DNA from: 67-14 sp035502775
Lineage (GTDB): Bacteria > Actinomycetota > Thermoleophilia > Solirubrobacterales > 70-9
DNA length: 64,000 nucleotides
Direction of reading: 5' to 3'
NCBI GenBank assembly: GCA_035502775.1
Contig: DATJUB010000043.1
Span: forward strand, 1 to 64,000
This document shows positions 35,737-43,890 of this stretch, in pieces. A program made the position numbers and the translations under genes. The notes beneath the pieces are model-generated. The model was not told the DNA's origin. It did no database searches and saw nothing but the letters and a program-made list of their open reading frames with translations. Each line of letters begins with the position of its first letter. Position 1 is the first letter of the stretch.

Positions 35737-36338
35737 GCAGGGCGGTGCGCACGATCGATCACCCGGTCGATCAGCTCGATGATCGTGGCTTCGTATCCAG
35801 TCCGGCCGGCGCCGCCGTCGATCGCGATCGCGGCCCGGTCGAAGACCGCCGAGAGCAGATCGCCCAGGGCGTCCATCTCGAACCGGCCCCGGCTGTCCGC
35901 GGGCACAGCCGCGGCGAGACCCTGGCGGAGCTCTCCGGCGGCGTGGGCTTCATCCATCTCCCGGACCCGGCCCGCCCCGAGGACGGACGGTCCCTCGATC
36001 AGCATCAGCCTGGTCCGCCCGGGCACGGCCATCGCGTCGAGGTAGGCGCCGCAGCCGGCGATCAGATCGGCGCGCGGATCTCCGGACGGCGGGCTTGAGT
36101 CGGCGATCGCCTCGCCGACCTTCTTCGCCTCGTCCTCGACCACCGCGAGGAACAGCTCGCGCTTGTCGGCGAAGTGGTGGTAGAGCGCGCCGCGGGTGAC
36201 TCCGGCGGTCCTCACCACCTCCGGAGTCGAGGTCTCGGCGTAGCCGTGTTCGACGAAGAGACGCCGGCCGGCGTCGATCAGCGCGGCTCGGGTGGCCGCG
36301 GTGCGATCACGATTGGTCTTGGGAGCTTCTCTTGACAT
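35733..36338 (-). CDS. TetR-family regulator of the adjacent VOC gene
   Basis: The 201-aa protein has the TetR helix-turn-helix (TPEVVRTAGVTRGALYHHFADKRELF). It is divergent from a VOC gene; the shared 61-bp region carries matching 11-bp half-sites, so it probably represses both genes. ATG 36338 lies inside the promoter spacer of the VOC gene; ATG 36353 is an alternative start. Confidence 0.9.
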   Translation of the reverse strand: MSREAPKTNRDRTAATRAALIDAGRRLFVEHGYAETSTPEVVRTAGVTRGALYHHFADKRELFLAVVEDEAKKVGEAIADSSPPSGDPRADLIAGCGAYLDAMAVPGRTRLMLIEGPSVLGAGRVREMDEAHAAGELRQGLAAAVPADSRGRFEMDALGDLLSAVFDRAAIAIDGGAGRTGYEATIIELIDRVIDRAHRPA

Positions 36339-36380
36339 ACATACACCCTGCATGTAGATTCATACGTGCTGTATGTATGT
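36332..36380 (+). promoter_or_regulatory. VOC promoter and TetR operator
   Basis: TTGACA (36332-36337), 17 nt, then TAGATT (36355-36360) form a good vegetative promoter for the VOC gene. ACATACATACA (36335-36345) and its exact complement (36370-36380) flank the spacer and -10, fitting a pair of TetR half-sites. Confidence 0.65.
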
Positions 36381-36399
36381 TACTACGAAAGGACCCGAA

Positions 36400-36828
36400 A
36401 TGAAGACCACATCCTTCTATCCGGTGATCATGACCGGCGATGTCGCCGCCAGCTCGGCCTTCTACTCCGAGCATTTCGGCCTCACCCCGCTCTTCACCGC
36501 CGATTGGTATGTCCACCTCCAATCCGAAGAGGATCCGAGGATCAACCTCGCCATCGTCGACGGCGACCACCCCACCATCCCCGAACCGGCGCGCGGCCGG
36601 GCCGGCGGACTGCTGCTCAACTTCGAGGTCGAGGACGTCGACGCGGCTCACGACCGCCTCGCCGCGGCCGGCCTGCCGATCGTGCTCCCGCTGCGGGACG
36701 AGGACTTCGGCCAGCGCCATTTCATCACCGCCGATCCCGACGGCGTGCTGATCGACGTGATCACACCGATCGCCCCCGACGACGAGTACGCGCAGATGTA
36801 TGACGAGAAGAGCCTGCCCACGGGTTAG
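36400..36828 (+). CDS. VOC family protein
   Basis: The 142-aa protein begins MKTTSFYPVIMTGDVAASSA and ends with HFITADPDGVLIDVI, a complete VOC pair of modules. Similar proteins with a divergent TetR often deal with toxic electrophiles or antibiotics. A GAAAGGA ribosome site precedes ATG 36400. Substrate is unknown. Confidence 0.9.
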   Translation: MKTTSFYPVIMTGDVAASSAFYSEHFGLTPLFTADWYVHLQSEEDPRINLAIVDGDHPTIPEPARGRAGGLLLNFEVEDVDAAHDRLAAAGLPIVLPLRDEDFGQRHFITADPDGVLIDVITPIAPDDEYAQMYDEKSLPTG

Positions 36829-36838
36829 GATCGAAAGC

Positions 36839-37753
36839 GTGAGCGTTCCTCCTTCGGGCGAGCAGTTCGAGATCTCCTCCGGCGAGCACCGGGCGACGAT
36901 CGTCGAGGTCGGAGGGGGCATCAGGCGGTACGAGGTCGGGGGCCGTCCGGTCCTCGATCCCTTCCCGCTCGAGGAGATGTGTGACGGCGCCCACGGGGCC
37001 CCGCTCATTCCCTGGCCGAACCGCCTGGCCGACGGGCGCTACTCCTTCGACGGCGAAGAGTTCCAGGTCAGCCTGACCGAGCCCGAGAAGAACAACGCGA
37101 TCCACGGCTTCTTCCTCTGGCGGCCCTGGATCAGGACCGAGCACGAGGCCGACCGCCTGGTCATGTCGGCCCGCCTGCATCCGCTCGCCGGCTATCCGTT
37201 CCAGCTCGACCTGAACATCGCCTACGAGCTGAGCGGATCGGGCCTGAAGGTCACCACTACCGCCGTCAACACCGGCAGCCGGGCCTGCCCCTACGGCCAC
37301 GGGCAGCATCCATACCTCTCCCCCGGCGGCGGGCTGATCGACGACTGCAGCCTGCGGATCCCGGGCCGGACCCGGATCACCACCGACCCGGTCCGCCAGC
37401 TGCCTACCGGCCCCGAGCCGGTCGCCGGGACCGAGTTCGATTTCGTCGAGCCGGCCGCCCTCGGTCCGACCGCGATCGATTTCGCCTTCACCGACCTGGA
37501 ACGCGACGCGGACGGCCTCGCCTGGACCCGGCTGGGCGCCCCCGACGGAACCTCGGCCGAGATCTGGGTGGACCGGAGCTTCCCCTTCGTCGAGATCTAC
37601 ACCGGAGACACGCTCACCCCGGAGCGAGCCCGCCGGGGGCTCGGCACCGAGCCGATGACCTGCGCCCCGGACGGCTTCAACAGCGGCGACGGGCTGCTGC
37701 GGCTCGAACCGGGCGACTCGGCCACCACCACCTGGGGAGCGCTGCTCAGATGA
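36839..37753 (+). CDS. Aldose 1-epimerase family protein
   Basis: The 304-aa protein interconverts alpha and beta anomers of free aldoses. Visible signatures are LIPWPNRLADGRYSFDG, the first catalytic His region NNAIHGFFLWRPW, the second His in GHGQHPYLS, and the Glu region FVEIYTGDTL. GTG 36839 lies 7 nt after TAGGAT. Its stop overlaps the start of the G6PDH-like gene (ATGA), which suggests the two enzymes act on the same sugar. Confidence 0.92.
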   Translation: MSVPPSGEQFEISSGEHRATIVEVGGGIRRYEVGGRPVLDPFPLEEMCDGAHGAPLIPWPNRLADGRYSFDGEEFQVSLTEPEKNNAIHGFFLWRPWIRTEHEADRLVMSARLHPLAGYPFQLDLNIAYELSGSGLKVTTTAVNTGSRACPYGHGQHPYLSPGGGLIDDCSLRIPGRTRITTDPVRQLPTGPEPVAGTEFDFVEPAALGPTAIDFAFTDLERDADGLAWTRLGAPDGTSAEIWVDRSFPFVEIYTGDTLTPERARRGLGTEPMTCAPDGFNSGDGLLRLEPGDSATTTWGALLR

Positions 37754-39153
37754 CCACCGGACTTCGCAACCAGCAGACCCTGCTGATCCTCGGAGCCAGC
37801 GGGGATCTAACCGCGCGCCTGCTGCTTCCGGGCCTGGCCGCGCTGCTCTCCGCCCAGGACGAGGGCGATCTGCTGCTGGTCGGCGCCGGCATGGACGATT
37901 GGGACGACGTGACCTGGCGATCCACGGTCACCGAGTCGTTCGCATCCGAAGGCGCCACCGGCGCTCAGGTGGACAAGGTCGCCGCCGAGACGATCTACCG
38001 GCGGGCCGACGTCACCGACCCCGAGGACCTGCGCGGATTGCTCGCCGCATGCCGCGGCCAGATCACGATCTACTTCGCCCTGCCGCCGCCGGTCACGGTC
38101 AAGACCTGCAACGCGCTCACCGAACTGGACCTGCCGCTTGACATGCGGCTGGTCATGGAGAAGCCGTTCGGCACCGATGCCGGCAGCGCCACCGCACTCA
38201 ACGTGCTGGTGACCGAGCTGGTGCCGGAGCAGCAGATCTACCGGGTCGATCATTTCCTCGGGCTATCGACCGTGCTCAACATCGTCGGACTGCGCTTCGC
38301 GAACCGGGTGCTGGAGCCGCTGTTCAGCTCGGAGCACGTCGAGAGCGTGGAGATCGTCTGGGACGAGGACCTGGGACTCGAGGGCCGGGCCGGCTACTAC
38401 GACTGGGCCGGCGCGATGGTCGACATGATCCAGAGCCACCTGCTGCAGGTGGTCGCGCTGATGGCGATGGAAGCGCCGACCAGCATGAGCGCCCGTGACT
38501 TCCGCGACAGCACCGCGCAGGTGCTGCGCGCGACCAGGATCTGGAACGACGACCCGGTCACATACAGCCGCCGGGCCCGGTACACGGCGGGCCGGATCGA
38601 CGGACGGCAGCTGCCGTCGTACGCCGACGAGCCCGGGATCGATCCGGCCAGGAAGACCGAGACCTTCGCCGAGCTGGTGCTCGCGATCGACACCTGGCGC
38701 TGGTCGGGCGTGCCCTTCCGGGTGCGATCCGGCAAGGGCATCGCGGCCCCGCGCAAGGAGGCGATCGTCACCTTCAAACAGCCGCAATGGACCCCGATCG
38801 GCCTGACCGGCACCGACCGGCCCGACCAGCTCCGCATCGGTCTCGGCTTCGGCGCCGACCAGCTTCATCTGGATCTCAACATCAACGGTCCCGGAAACCC
38901 GCTCGAGCTCGATCCGGTCACCCTGGAGGCCGAATTCGGCGCCGGCGACCTCCAGGAGTACGGTCAGGTCCTGAGGAAGGTGCTCGAAGGGGACCCGCTG
39001 ATCTCGGTCCGCGGTGACACCGCGGTCGAGTGCTGGCGGATCATCGAGCCGGTCCAGCGGGCCTGGAAGGCCGATCTGGTCCCGCTGACCGAGTACGCGG
39101 CCGGCAGCACCGGTCCCGGTGGCTGGCCGGACAGCGGCCTGCCGGAGGCCTGA
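37750..39153 (+). CDS. Glucose-6-phosphate dehydrogenase-like enzyme with altered phosphate site
   Basis: The 467-aa protein has the G6PDH fold: LILGASGDLTARLLLPGL for NAD(P), VMEKPFGTD, and SHLLQVVALMAME with the catalytic His. The active-site signature reads RVDHFLGLSTVLN (His168, Phe169, Leu172). In G6PDH it is R-[IV]-D-H-Y-L-G-K, where the Tyr and the Lys contact the substrate phosphate. Both are lost here, though RSGKG near residue 337 is kept. It may oxidise a non-phosphorylated or different sugar, consistent with coupling to an aldose epimerase. Confidence 0.88.
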   Translation: MTTGLRNQQTLLILGASGDLTARLLLPGLAALLSAQDEGDLLLVGAGMDDWDDVTWRSTVTESFASEGATGAQVDKVAAETIYRRADVTDPEDLRGLLAACRGQITIYFALPPPVTVKTCNALTELDLPLDMRLVMEKPFGTDAGSATALNVLVTELVPEQQIYRVDHFLGLSTVLNIVGLRFANRVLEPLFSSEHVESVEIVWDEDLGLEGRAGYYDWAGAMVDMIQSHLLQVVALMAMEAPTSMSARDFRDSTAQVLRATRIWNDDPVTYSRRARYTAGRIDGRQLPSYADEPGIDPARKTETFAELVLAIDTWRWSGVPFRVRSGKGIAAPRKEAIVTFKQPQWTPIGLTGTDRPDQLRIGLGFGADQLHLDLNINGPGNPLELDPVTLEAEFGAGDLQEYGQVLRKVLEGDPLISVRGDTAVECWRIIEPVQRAWKADLVPLTEYAAGSTGPGGWPDSGLPEA

Positions 39154-40014
39154 TCAGGCGATCCTCGCGCCGCGCTCCCATTCGGCCAGCTCTTCCGGTG
39201 AGACATGGCCCGCGTACGGTCCGCGCCCCCGGACCGACGATGCCCCGCAGAAGGCACCGAAGGCGATCGCGGTCTCGATCGGGAAGCCGCGGCCGAGCCC
39301 GTAGGTGATCCCACCCGCGAAGGTGTCGCCCGCTCCGTAGGTGTCGACCTTGGCGGCGCTGGGAGGGTTCGAGGTCCACTCGGTGATCTTCCCCTCGGCG
39401 GTCTCGAGCGTGCCGCCCCGGGCCCCGTCGGTCCGCACCACCCAGCGCGGCTCGGGATCGATCTCTCCCCTCACGTAGACCTCGCCGCGGTCGTTGGCGC
39501 TGGCGACGAGCACGTCGACCTGGACCCCGGCCTCGGCCAGGGCCGGGCCGGTGCGCACGCTGGCGACCACGTTGCGGGCGGCCCGGGCCGCGCGCACGGT
39601 GTCGGCGTTGCCCGCCGTGAGGTAGACCGCGTCGGCGTCCTTCAGCTCGTCCCAGGGCAGGGGGTCCTCGATCTGCGGACCGACCCTCTTCCCGATCGTG
39701 GTGATCGTGCGCTCACCGTCGGCATCGAGATAGACGAAGGCCCGCCGCTGCGCGGTTTCGCGGCGCGCGGCCTCGACCCGGAGTCCGCGCTCACGGAGCC
39801 CCGAGACGACCCGGTCGGCGCGGGCGTCGTCGCCGGTCGCGGTCAGGAAGAGGCAGCCGCCGCCGAGCCGCGCGATCTGGACCGCGGCGACCGCGGCGCC
39901 GCCGGCGGGAAGCTCGAAGTAGTCGGTGGCGTGGACGATGTCGCCCGGATCCGGAACCCGCTCGACGTGGGCGAACTCGGCCCATTCGACATGCCCCACG
40001 ACAGCGGTCTTCAT
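39154..40014 (-). CDS. PfkB-family carbohydrate kinase
   Basis: The 286-aa protein has the ribokinase/PfkB features: PAGGAAVAAVQIARLGG near the N-terminus and DTYGAGDTFAGGITY, in which Asp is the catalytic base. It phosphorylates a sugar or nucleoside with ATP. The sugar is not identifiable. The gene converges on the G6PDH-like gene with adjacent stops and is preceded by a long hairpin. Confidence 0.9.
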   Translation of the reverse strand: MKTAVVGHVEWAEFAHVERVPDPGDIVHATDYFELPAGGAAVAAVQIARLGGGCLFLTATGDDARADRVVSGLRERGLRVEAARRETAQRRAFVYLDADGERTITTIGKRVGPQIEDPLPWDELKDADAVYLTAGNADTVRAARAARNVVASVRTGPALAEAGVQVDVLVASANDRGEVYVRGEIDPEPRWVVRTDGARGGTLETAEGKITEWTSNPPSAAKVDTYGAGDTFAGGITYGLGRGFPIETAIAFGAFCGASSVRGRGPYAGHVSPEELAEWERGARIA

Positions 40015-40069
40015 CGGCCAGCCAGGAGTCGAATCATGCGAGCCAAGATAGACGATGCGCCAGCGCATA

Positions 40070-40112
40070 CCAATCCGGGTTTTGCCGAAATAGTCGGCAA
40101 AACCCCGATTGG
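40070..40112. repeat. Dispersed palindromic element, copy 1
   Basis: Arms of 19 bp (40070-40088, 40094-40112; one mismatch) surround the loop AATAG. The core TTGCCGAAATAGTCGGCAA is identical in a second copy near 52034. Here it lies just after the acyl-CoA dehydrogenase stop and before the PfkB gene, so it may terminate the former. Confidence 0.7.
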
Positions 40113-40118
40113 TTGGGC

Positions 40119-41297
40119 TCAGAGCCCCATGCCCCGGCCGATCAGCTCCTTCATGATCTCGGTGGTGCCGCCATAGATCCGGGTGATGCGGGCATCGACC
40201 CAGGCATCGGAGATCGGGTACTCGTGGGTGTAGCCGTAGCCGCCGTGGAGCTGCAGGCATTGATCGGTGACCCGGCCGAGCAGCTCGGTGGTCCACCACT
40301 TCGCCATCGCGGCCTCCTCGATCGTCAGCTCACCGGCGACGTGCTTGGTGATCGACTGGTCGACGAAGGCCCGGCCGATCGTCAGCTCGGTCTTGATCTC
40401 CGCCATCACGAAACGCGAGTTCTGGAAGGAGCCGATCGGCTTGCCGAAGGCGGTCCTCTCCTTGACGTACTCGAGCGTGCGCTCGAAGGACGCCTCGGCC
40501 GCCGCGAGCGCGCCGACCGCGATGATCATGCGCTCCGGAACCAGTTTCTCCATCAGCTGGACGAAGCCGCTGCCCTCGGCGCCGAGCAGGTTTCCGGCCG
40601 GCACCCGTACGTCGTCGAAGAACAGCTCGGTCGTGTCGGAGGCGTGCTGGCCGAGCTTGTCGATCTGCGGACCCTTGGAGAACCCTTCGCTGTCGGCGTC
40701 GACCACGATCAGCGAGATCCCGGCGTGCCCGGCGTCGGGATCGGTCTTGGCGACGACGATCACCCGGTCGGCGTTGTGGCCGTTGGTGATGAAGGTCTTC
40801 TGGCCGCTGACGACGTACTCGTCTCCGTCGAGGATCGCCCGGGTCTGGACCGCGGCCAGGTCGGAGCCGGTGCCGGGCTCGGTCATCGCGACCGCGAGCA
40901 CCGTGTCTCCGGCGGCCACGCCGGGGAGCCATCTCTCCTTCTGTTCGTCGGTCCCGCTGGTCAGCAGGTAGGGCAGGCAGATGTCCGTGGTCAGCATCGG
41001 CCCGCCGAAGGCCGCGCCGACACCCATCCGGATCGATTCCTCGGTCAGGACGACGTTGAAGCGCCAATCGTCGACCCCGGCGCCGCCGTACCGCTCGGGG
41101 ATCGCCATGCCCATGAAGCCGTGGGCCGCCGCTTTCTTGAAGAGGTCGCGGGAGACGACCCCCGCTTGGTCCCATTCGTTGAAGTTCGGTGCGACCTCGG
41201 CGGCGAGGAACGAGCGGAAGCTCTCCCGGTAGTCCTCGTGCTCGTTCTCGAAGATCGCCCGGCGGGGCGACTGGGGCAGCGCCGCTCCGGGAGTCAC
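40119..41297 (-). CDS. Acyl-CoA dehydrogenase
   Basis: The 392-aa flavoprotein has the ACAD signatures: TEPGTGSDLAAVQTRA, ELFFDDVRVPAGNLLG, and the C-terminal QLHGGYGYTHEYPISDAWVD and YGGTTEIMKELIGR. It removes two hydrogens from an acyl-CoA, passing electrons to ETF. Its ATG overlaps the thiolase stop by 4 bp, giving a two-gene fatty acyl-CoA catabolic operon. Chain length preference is not evident. Confidence 0.93.
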   Translation of the reverse strand: MTPGAALPQSPRRAIFENEHEDYRESFRSFLAAEVAPNFNEWDQAGVVSRDLFKKAAAHGFMGMAIPERYGGAGVDDWRFNVVLTEESIRMGVGAAFGGPMLTTDICLPYLLTSGTDEQKERWLPGVAAGDTVLAVAMTEPGTGSDLAAVQTRAILDGDEYVVSGQKTFITNGHNADRVIVVAKTDPDAGHAGISLIVVDADSEGFSKGPQIDKLGQHASDTTELFFDDVRVPAGNLLGAEGSGFVQLMEKLVPERMIIAVGALAAAEASFERTLEYVKERTAFGKPIGSFQNSRFVMAEIKTELTIGRAFVDQSITKHVAGELTIEEAAMAKWWTTELLGRVTDQCLQLHGGYGYTHEYPISDAWVDARITRIYGGTTEIMKELIGRGMGL

Positions 41298-42484
41298 GAG
41301 GGCCGCCCGTAGACCGTGACCACGGCGGCGCCGCCGAGGCCGATGTTGTGCTGGAGCGCGACCTCGGCTCCCTCCACCTGGCGGGCATCGGCCCGGCCGC
41401 GAAGCTGCCAGGTGAGCTCGGAAGCCTGCGCCAGCCCGGTCGCACCCAGCGGATGCCCCTTCGAGATCAGGCCGCCCGACGGGTTGACCACCGGGCCTTC
41501 GCCGCCGAAGGTGGTCGCCTCGGCCTCGACCAATCTGTGGCCCTCGCCCTCCGCGGCCAGCCCGAGCGCCTCGTAGGTGATCAGCTCGTTGGCGCTGAAG
41601 CAGTCGTGAAGCTCGATCACGTCCACCTCGGAGATGTCGAGTCCCGCTTCCTCGAGGGCCCGCGAACCGGCCTCGCGGCTCATGTCGGCGCCGACCACGT
41701 TGATCGAGGACTTGCTCTCGAAGGTGCTGGCCATGTCGGTAACCATCGCCTGGCCGACGATCTCGACGGCCCGGTCCCAGAGGTCGTGCCGGTCGACGAA
41801 ACGCTCCGAGGCGACGATCGTCGCGGCACTGCCATCACTGGTCGGCGAACACTGCAGCTTGGTCAGCGGCGAGTAGATCTCCTTGGCCTCCTTGATCTCG
41901 TCGAGCGAGTACTCGGTCTGGAACTGGGCGTAGGGATTGTTGACCGAGTGCCGGTGGTTCTTCCAGCCGATCCAGGCGAAATGCTCGGCCTTCGATCCGT
42001 ACTTCTCCATGTGTTCCCGTCCGGCGGCGCCGAACATCTGCGGCGCGGGCGGCGCGTCCTCCCACTCGCGCAGCTCGATCAGGGCCATCACGTGCTTGTC
42101 CATCGGGTTGGTGCGGTCGAGGAACTTGGCTCCGAGCGAACCCAGCTCCATCTTCTCGAAGCCGAGCGCGAGCGCGCACTCGGAAAGCCCGCCCTTGACC
42201 GACTGGCGGGCCAGGTACAGCGCGCTCGAACCGGTCGAGCAGTTGTTGTTCACGTTGACCACCGGGATGCCGGTGATTCCGAGGCCGTAGACGGCGCGCT
42301 GGCCGGCGGTCGAGTCGCCGTAGCAGTAGGCGGCGAAGGCCTGGTCGACGTCGTCGTATGAGATCCCAGCGTCAGCGATCGCCTTCTCGCCGGCCTCCTT
42401 GGCCCAGTCCGGGTAGTCGCCCTCTTTGGTTCCGGGCTTGTCGAACTTGGTCATGCCGACGCCGATCACGAATGTGCGGTTCAT
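41294..42484 (-). CDS. SCP2-type thiolase (acetyl-CoA acetyltransferase / lipid-transfer family)
   Basis: The 396-aa protein starts NRTFVIGVGMTKFDKPGTKE and has the nucleophile Cys in NNNCSTGSSAL and the His of SKGHPLGATGLAQ near the C-terminus. The SCP2-thiolase subfamily acts on branched or steroid side chains. It is first in the operon with the acyl-CoA dehydrogenase. GGAACGGAAGAG precedes ATG 42484, and a TetR motif lies 39-57 bp upstream. Confidence 0.92.
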   Translation of the reverse strand: MNRTFVIGVGMTKFDKPGTKEGDYPDWAKEAGEKAIADAGISYDDVDQAFAAYCYGDSTAGQRAVYGLGITGIPVVNVNNNCSTGSSALYLARQSVKGGLSECALALGFEKMELGSLGAKFLDRTNPMDKHVMALIELREWEDAPPAPQMFGAAGREHMEKYGSKAEHFAWIGWKNHRHSVNNPYAQFQTEYSLDEIKEAKEIYSPLTKLQCSPTSDGSAATIVASERFVDRHDLWDRAVEIVGQAMVTDMASTFESKSSINVVGADMSREAGSRALEEAGLDISEVDVIELHDCFSANELITYEALGLAAEGEGHRLVEAEATTFGGEGPVVNPSGGLISKGHPLGATGLAQASELTWQLRGRADARQVEGAEVALQHNIGLGGAAVVTVYGRPS

Positions 42485-42522
42485 TTCTCTTCCGTTCCAC
42501 TTGACGTTTTCGAGACTAAATG

Positions 42523-42541
42523 GATCAACTGTTCTGTTTCT
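42523..42541 (-). promoter_or_regulatory. TetR operator, thiolase copy
   Basis: On the minus strand the 19-mer AGAAACAGAACAGTTGATC lies upstream of the thiolase start. It matches 17 of 19 positions of the copy upstream of the tetR gene (43162-43180). Confidence 0.65.
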
Positions 42542-42552
42542 TTCCTAAAGGT

Positions 42553-43146
42553 TCAATCGAGCAGGAACTCGAGCAGGATCGCCCGGGTCTCCGGCCATGG
42601 ATCCCGGCGCCGCCGGCCGCGCGGCTCGAAGTGCTCGGTCAGGGCGAGACCCCGGATCGTGGTCAGGGCCATCGAGAGGCGGCGCGAAGCGATGCCCTCG
42701 GGCAGGATCTCGGTGGAGAGCGACGCGATCTCGGCGGTCAGCCGCGCCTCGGCCGGCACCAGGCGGGCATAGAGATCGGGATCGTCCGCCGCCGCGACCC
42801 AAAGCTTCACGAACACATCGAAGGTCGGGCTGCTGAAGTCGTTCCAAATGATGTCGAGCAGTGCGCCCAGACGCTCGGACGGTTCACCGGGCAGATCCGC
42901 CGCGATCTCCCGCAGCTCGTCGACCCGCCGCTGGGCGGCCCACTCGATCGCCGCACCGAGCAGATCCACCCGGTGGGGAAAGTGGTGGGTCTGCGCGCCG
43001 AGGGAGACTCCGGCGAGCTCACTCACCCGGCGCGAGGTGGTCGCCGCGAAGCCGACCTCGGCCAGGCTGTGCACGGTCGCGTCGAGCAGCTTGCCCCGGG
43101 TCTCGGCCCGGCGCTCTTCCTGGGTGCGGGTCGGCACGGTCGCCAC
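42553..43146 (-). CDS. TetR-family regulator of the thiolase/ACAD operon
   Basis: The 197-aa protein has a TetR helix-turn-helix (TTSRRVSELAGVSLGAQTHHF) and a helical ligand domain. GTG 43146 is chosen because TATTGT lies 7 nt upstream, as with other leaderless starts here; an ATG at 43167 would place the operator inside the gene. The same 19-mer lies ahead of this gene and of the thiolase, so it probably represses both, with an acyl-CoA as possible ligand. Confidence 0.88.
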   Translation of the reverse strand: MATVPTRTQEERRAETRGKLLDATVHSLAEVGFAATTSRRVSELAGVSLGAQTHHFPHRVDLLGAAIEWAAQRRVDELREIAADLPGEPSERLGALLDIIWNDFSSPTFDVFVKLWVAAADDPDLYARLVPAEARLTAEIASLSTEILPEGIASRRLSMALTTIRGLALTEHFEPRGRRRRDPWPETRAILLEFLLD

Positions 43147-43161
43147 ACCGAGAACAATAGC

Positions 43162-43180
43162 GAACAACTGTTTTGTTTCT
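43162..43180 (-). promoter_or_regulatory. TetR operator, autoregulatory copy
   Basis: AGAAACAAAACAGTTGTTC (minus strand) sits just upstream of the -10 box TATTGT (43154-43159) of tetR. It is near-identical to the thiolase copy at 42523-42541. Confidence 0.65.
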
Positions 43181-43203
43181 CAAAAACCAACCCCCAGAGA
43201 CGC

Positions 43204-43252
43204 GCCCCGGCAACGATTTCTAATGACAATCATTAGAAATCGTTGCCGGGGC
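43204..43252. repeat. 23-bp perfect hairpin in a divergent intergenic region
   Basis: Arms 43204-43226 and 43230-43252 are exact reverse complements around CAA. It lies between the divergent tetR (43146) and kinase (43366) genes where no gene ends, so a simple terminator role is unlikely. Its centre TAATGACAATCATTA also resembles a Fur/Zur-type palindrome. Confidence 0.75.
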
Positions 43253-43365
43253 TGCTTTGGACCGGCGCATTCCTTGTCGTTACCGGCTACCGTCGTCGCC
43301 ATGGTCGAAACTCAATCTCTCACCGGGCGCCAGGGCGGAATCCATGACGGCCTGGTCCGGCCCAG

Positions 43366-43884
43366 ATGCTCGGCCTGATCGTCACCGGCCCGCCGGGTGC
43401 GGGCAAGAGCTCCACCGCCACCAAGTTCCACGACGAACTCGGAGATGAGGGCATCGCGAACGCCCTCATCGAGATCGACGAGTTGGAGCGCAGCTATCCC
43501 GCGATCGGGCGGGAACGGTCGATTCACCATCTCGGTCAGCTCTGTGCCTCCTACCGTGAGCTGGAACCGGCGGTGCTGACCGTCACCGCGACGATCGAGG
43601 ACGACGGGTACCTGAGTGACGTGATCACCGCGCTGGGCGCCGACGAAACGTTCGTGGTCCGCCTCGAGGCCGGCGACAGGGAACTCGAGAGGCGTATCCG
43701 GGAACGCGAACCGGAAGGATGGTCCGGACTGGACGAGCTGGTCGAGTCCTCGGCCCTCCTGGCCGCAACGATGCCCGGTCTGTCCCGAATCGATCTCGTT
43801 CTCGACACCGAGGCGCTGTCTCCCGACGAGGTCGTGGCGGACATCCGGGCCGCTTGGCCTCCGGCCGCCGGGGCCATACGATGA
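43366..43884 (+). CDS. P-loop kinase-like ATP-binding protein
   Basis: The 172-aa protein opens with LIVTGPPGAGKSSTATKF, a Walker A of the small-molecule kinase type, and has an LID-like RRIREREPEGW region. Similar small proteins phosphorylate sugars, nucleotides or antibiotics. It is followed 6 bp later by a PEP-mutase-family gene, so the two are probably co-expressed. The substrate is unknown. Confidence 0.82.
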   Translation: MLGLIVTGPPGAGKSSTATKFHDELGDEGIANALIEIDELERSYPAIGRERSIHHLGQLCASYRELEPAVLTVTATIEDDGYLSDVITALGADETFVVRLEAGDRELERRIREREPEGWSGLDELVESSALLAATMPGLSRIDLVLDTEALSPDEVVADIRAAWPPAAGAIR

Positions 43885-43890
43885 TCGCGG

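Noticed and set aside
40113..41312. 399-codon plus-strand open frame
   Set aside because: Antisense to the acyl-CoA dehydrogenase; no recognisable domain.
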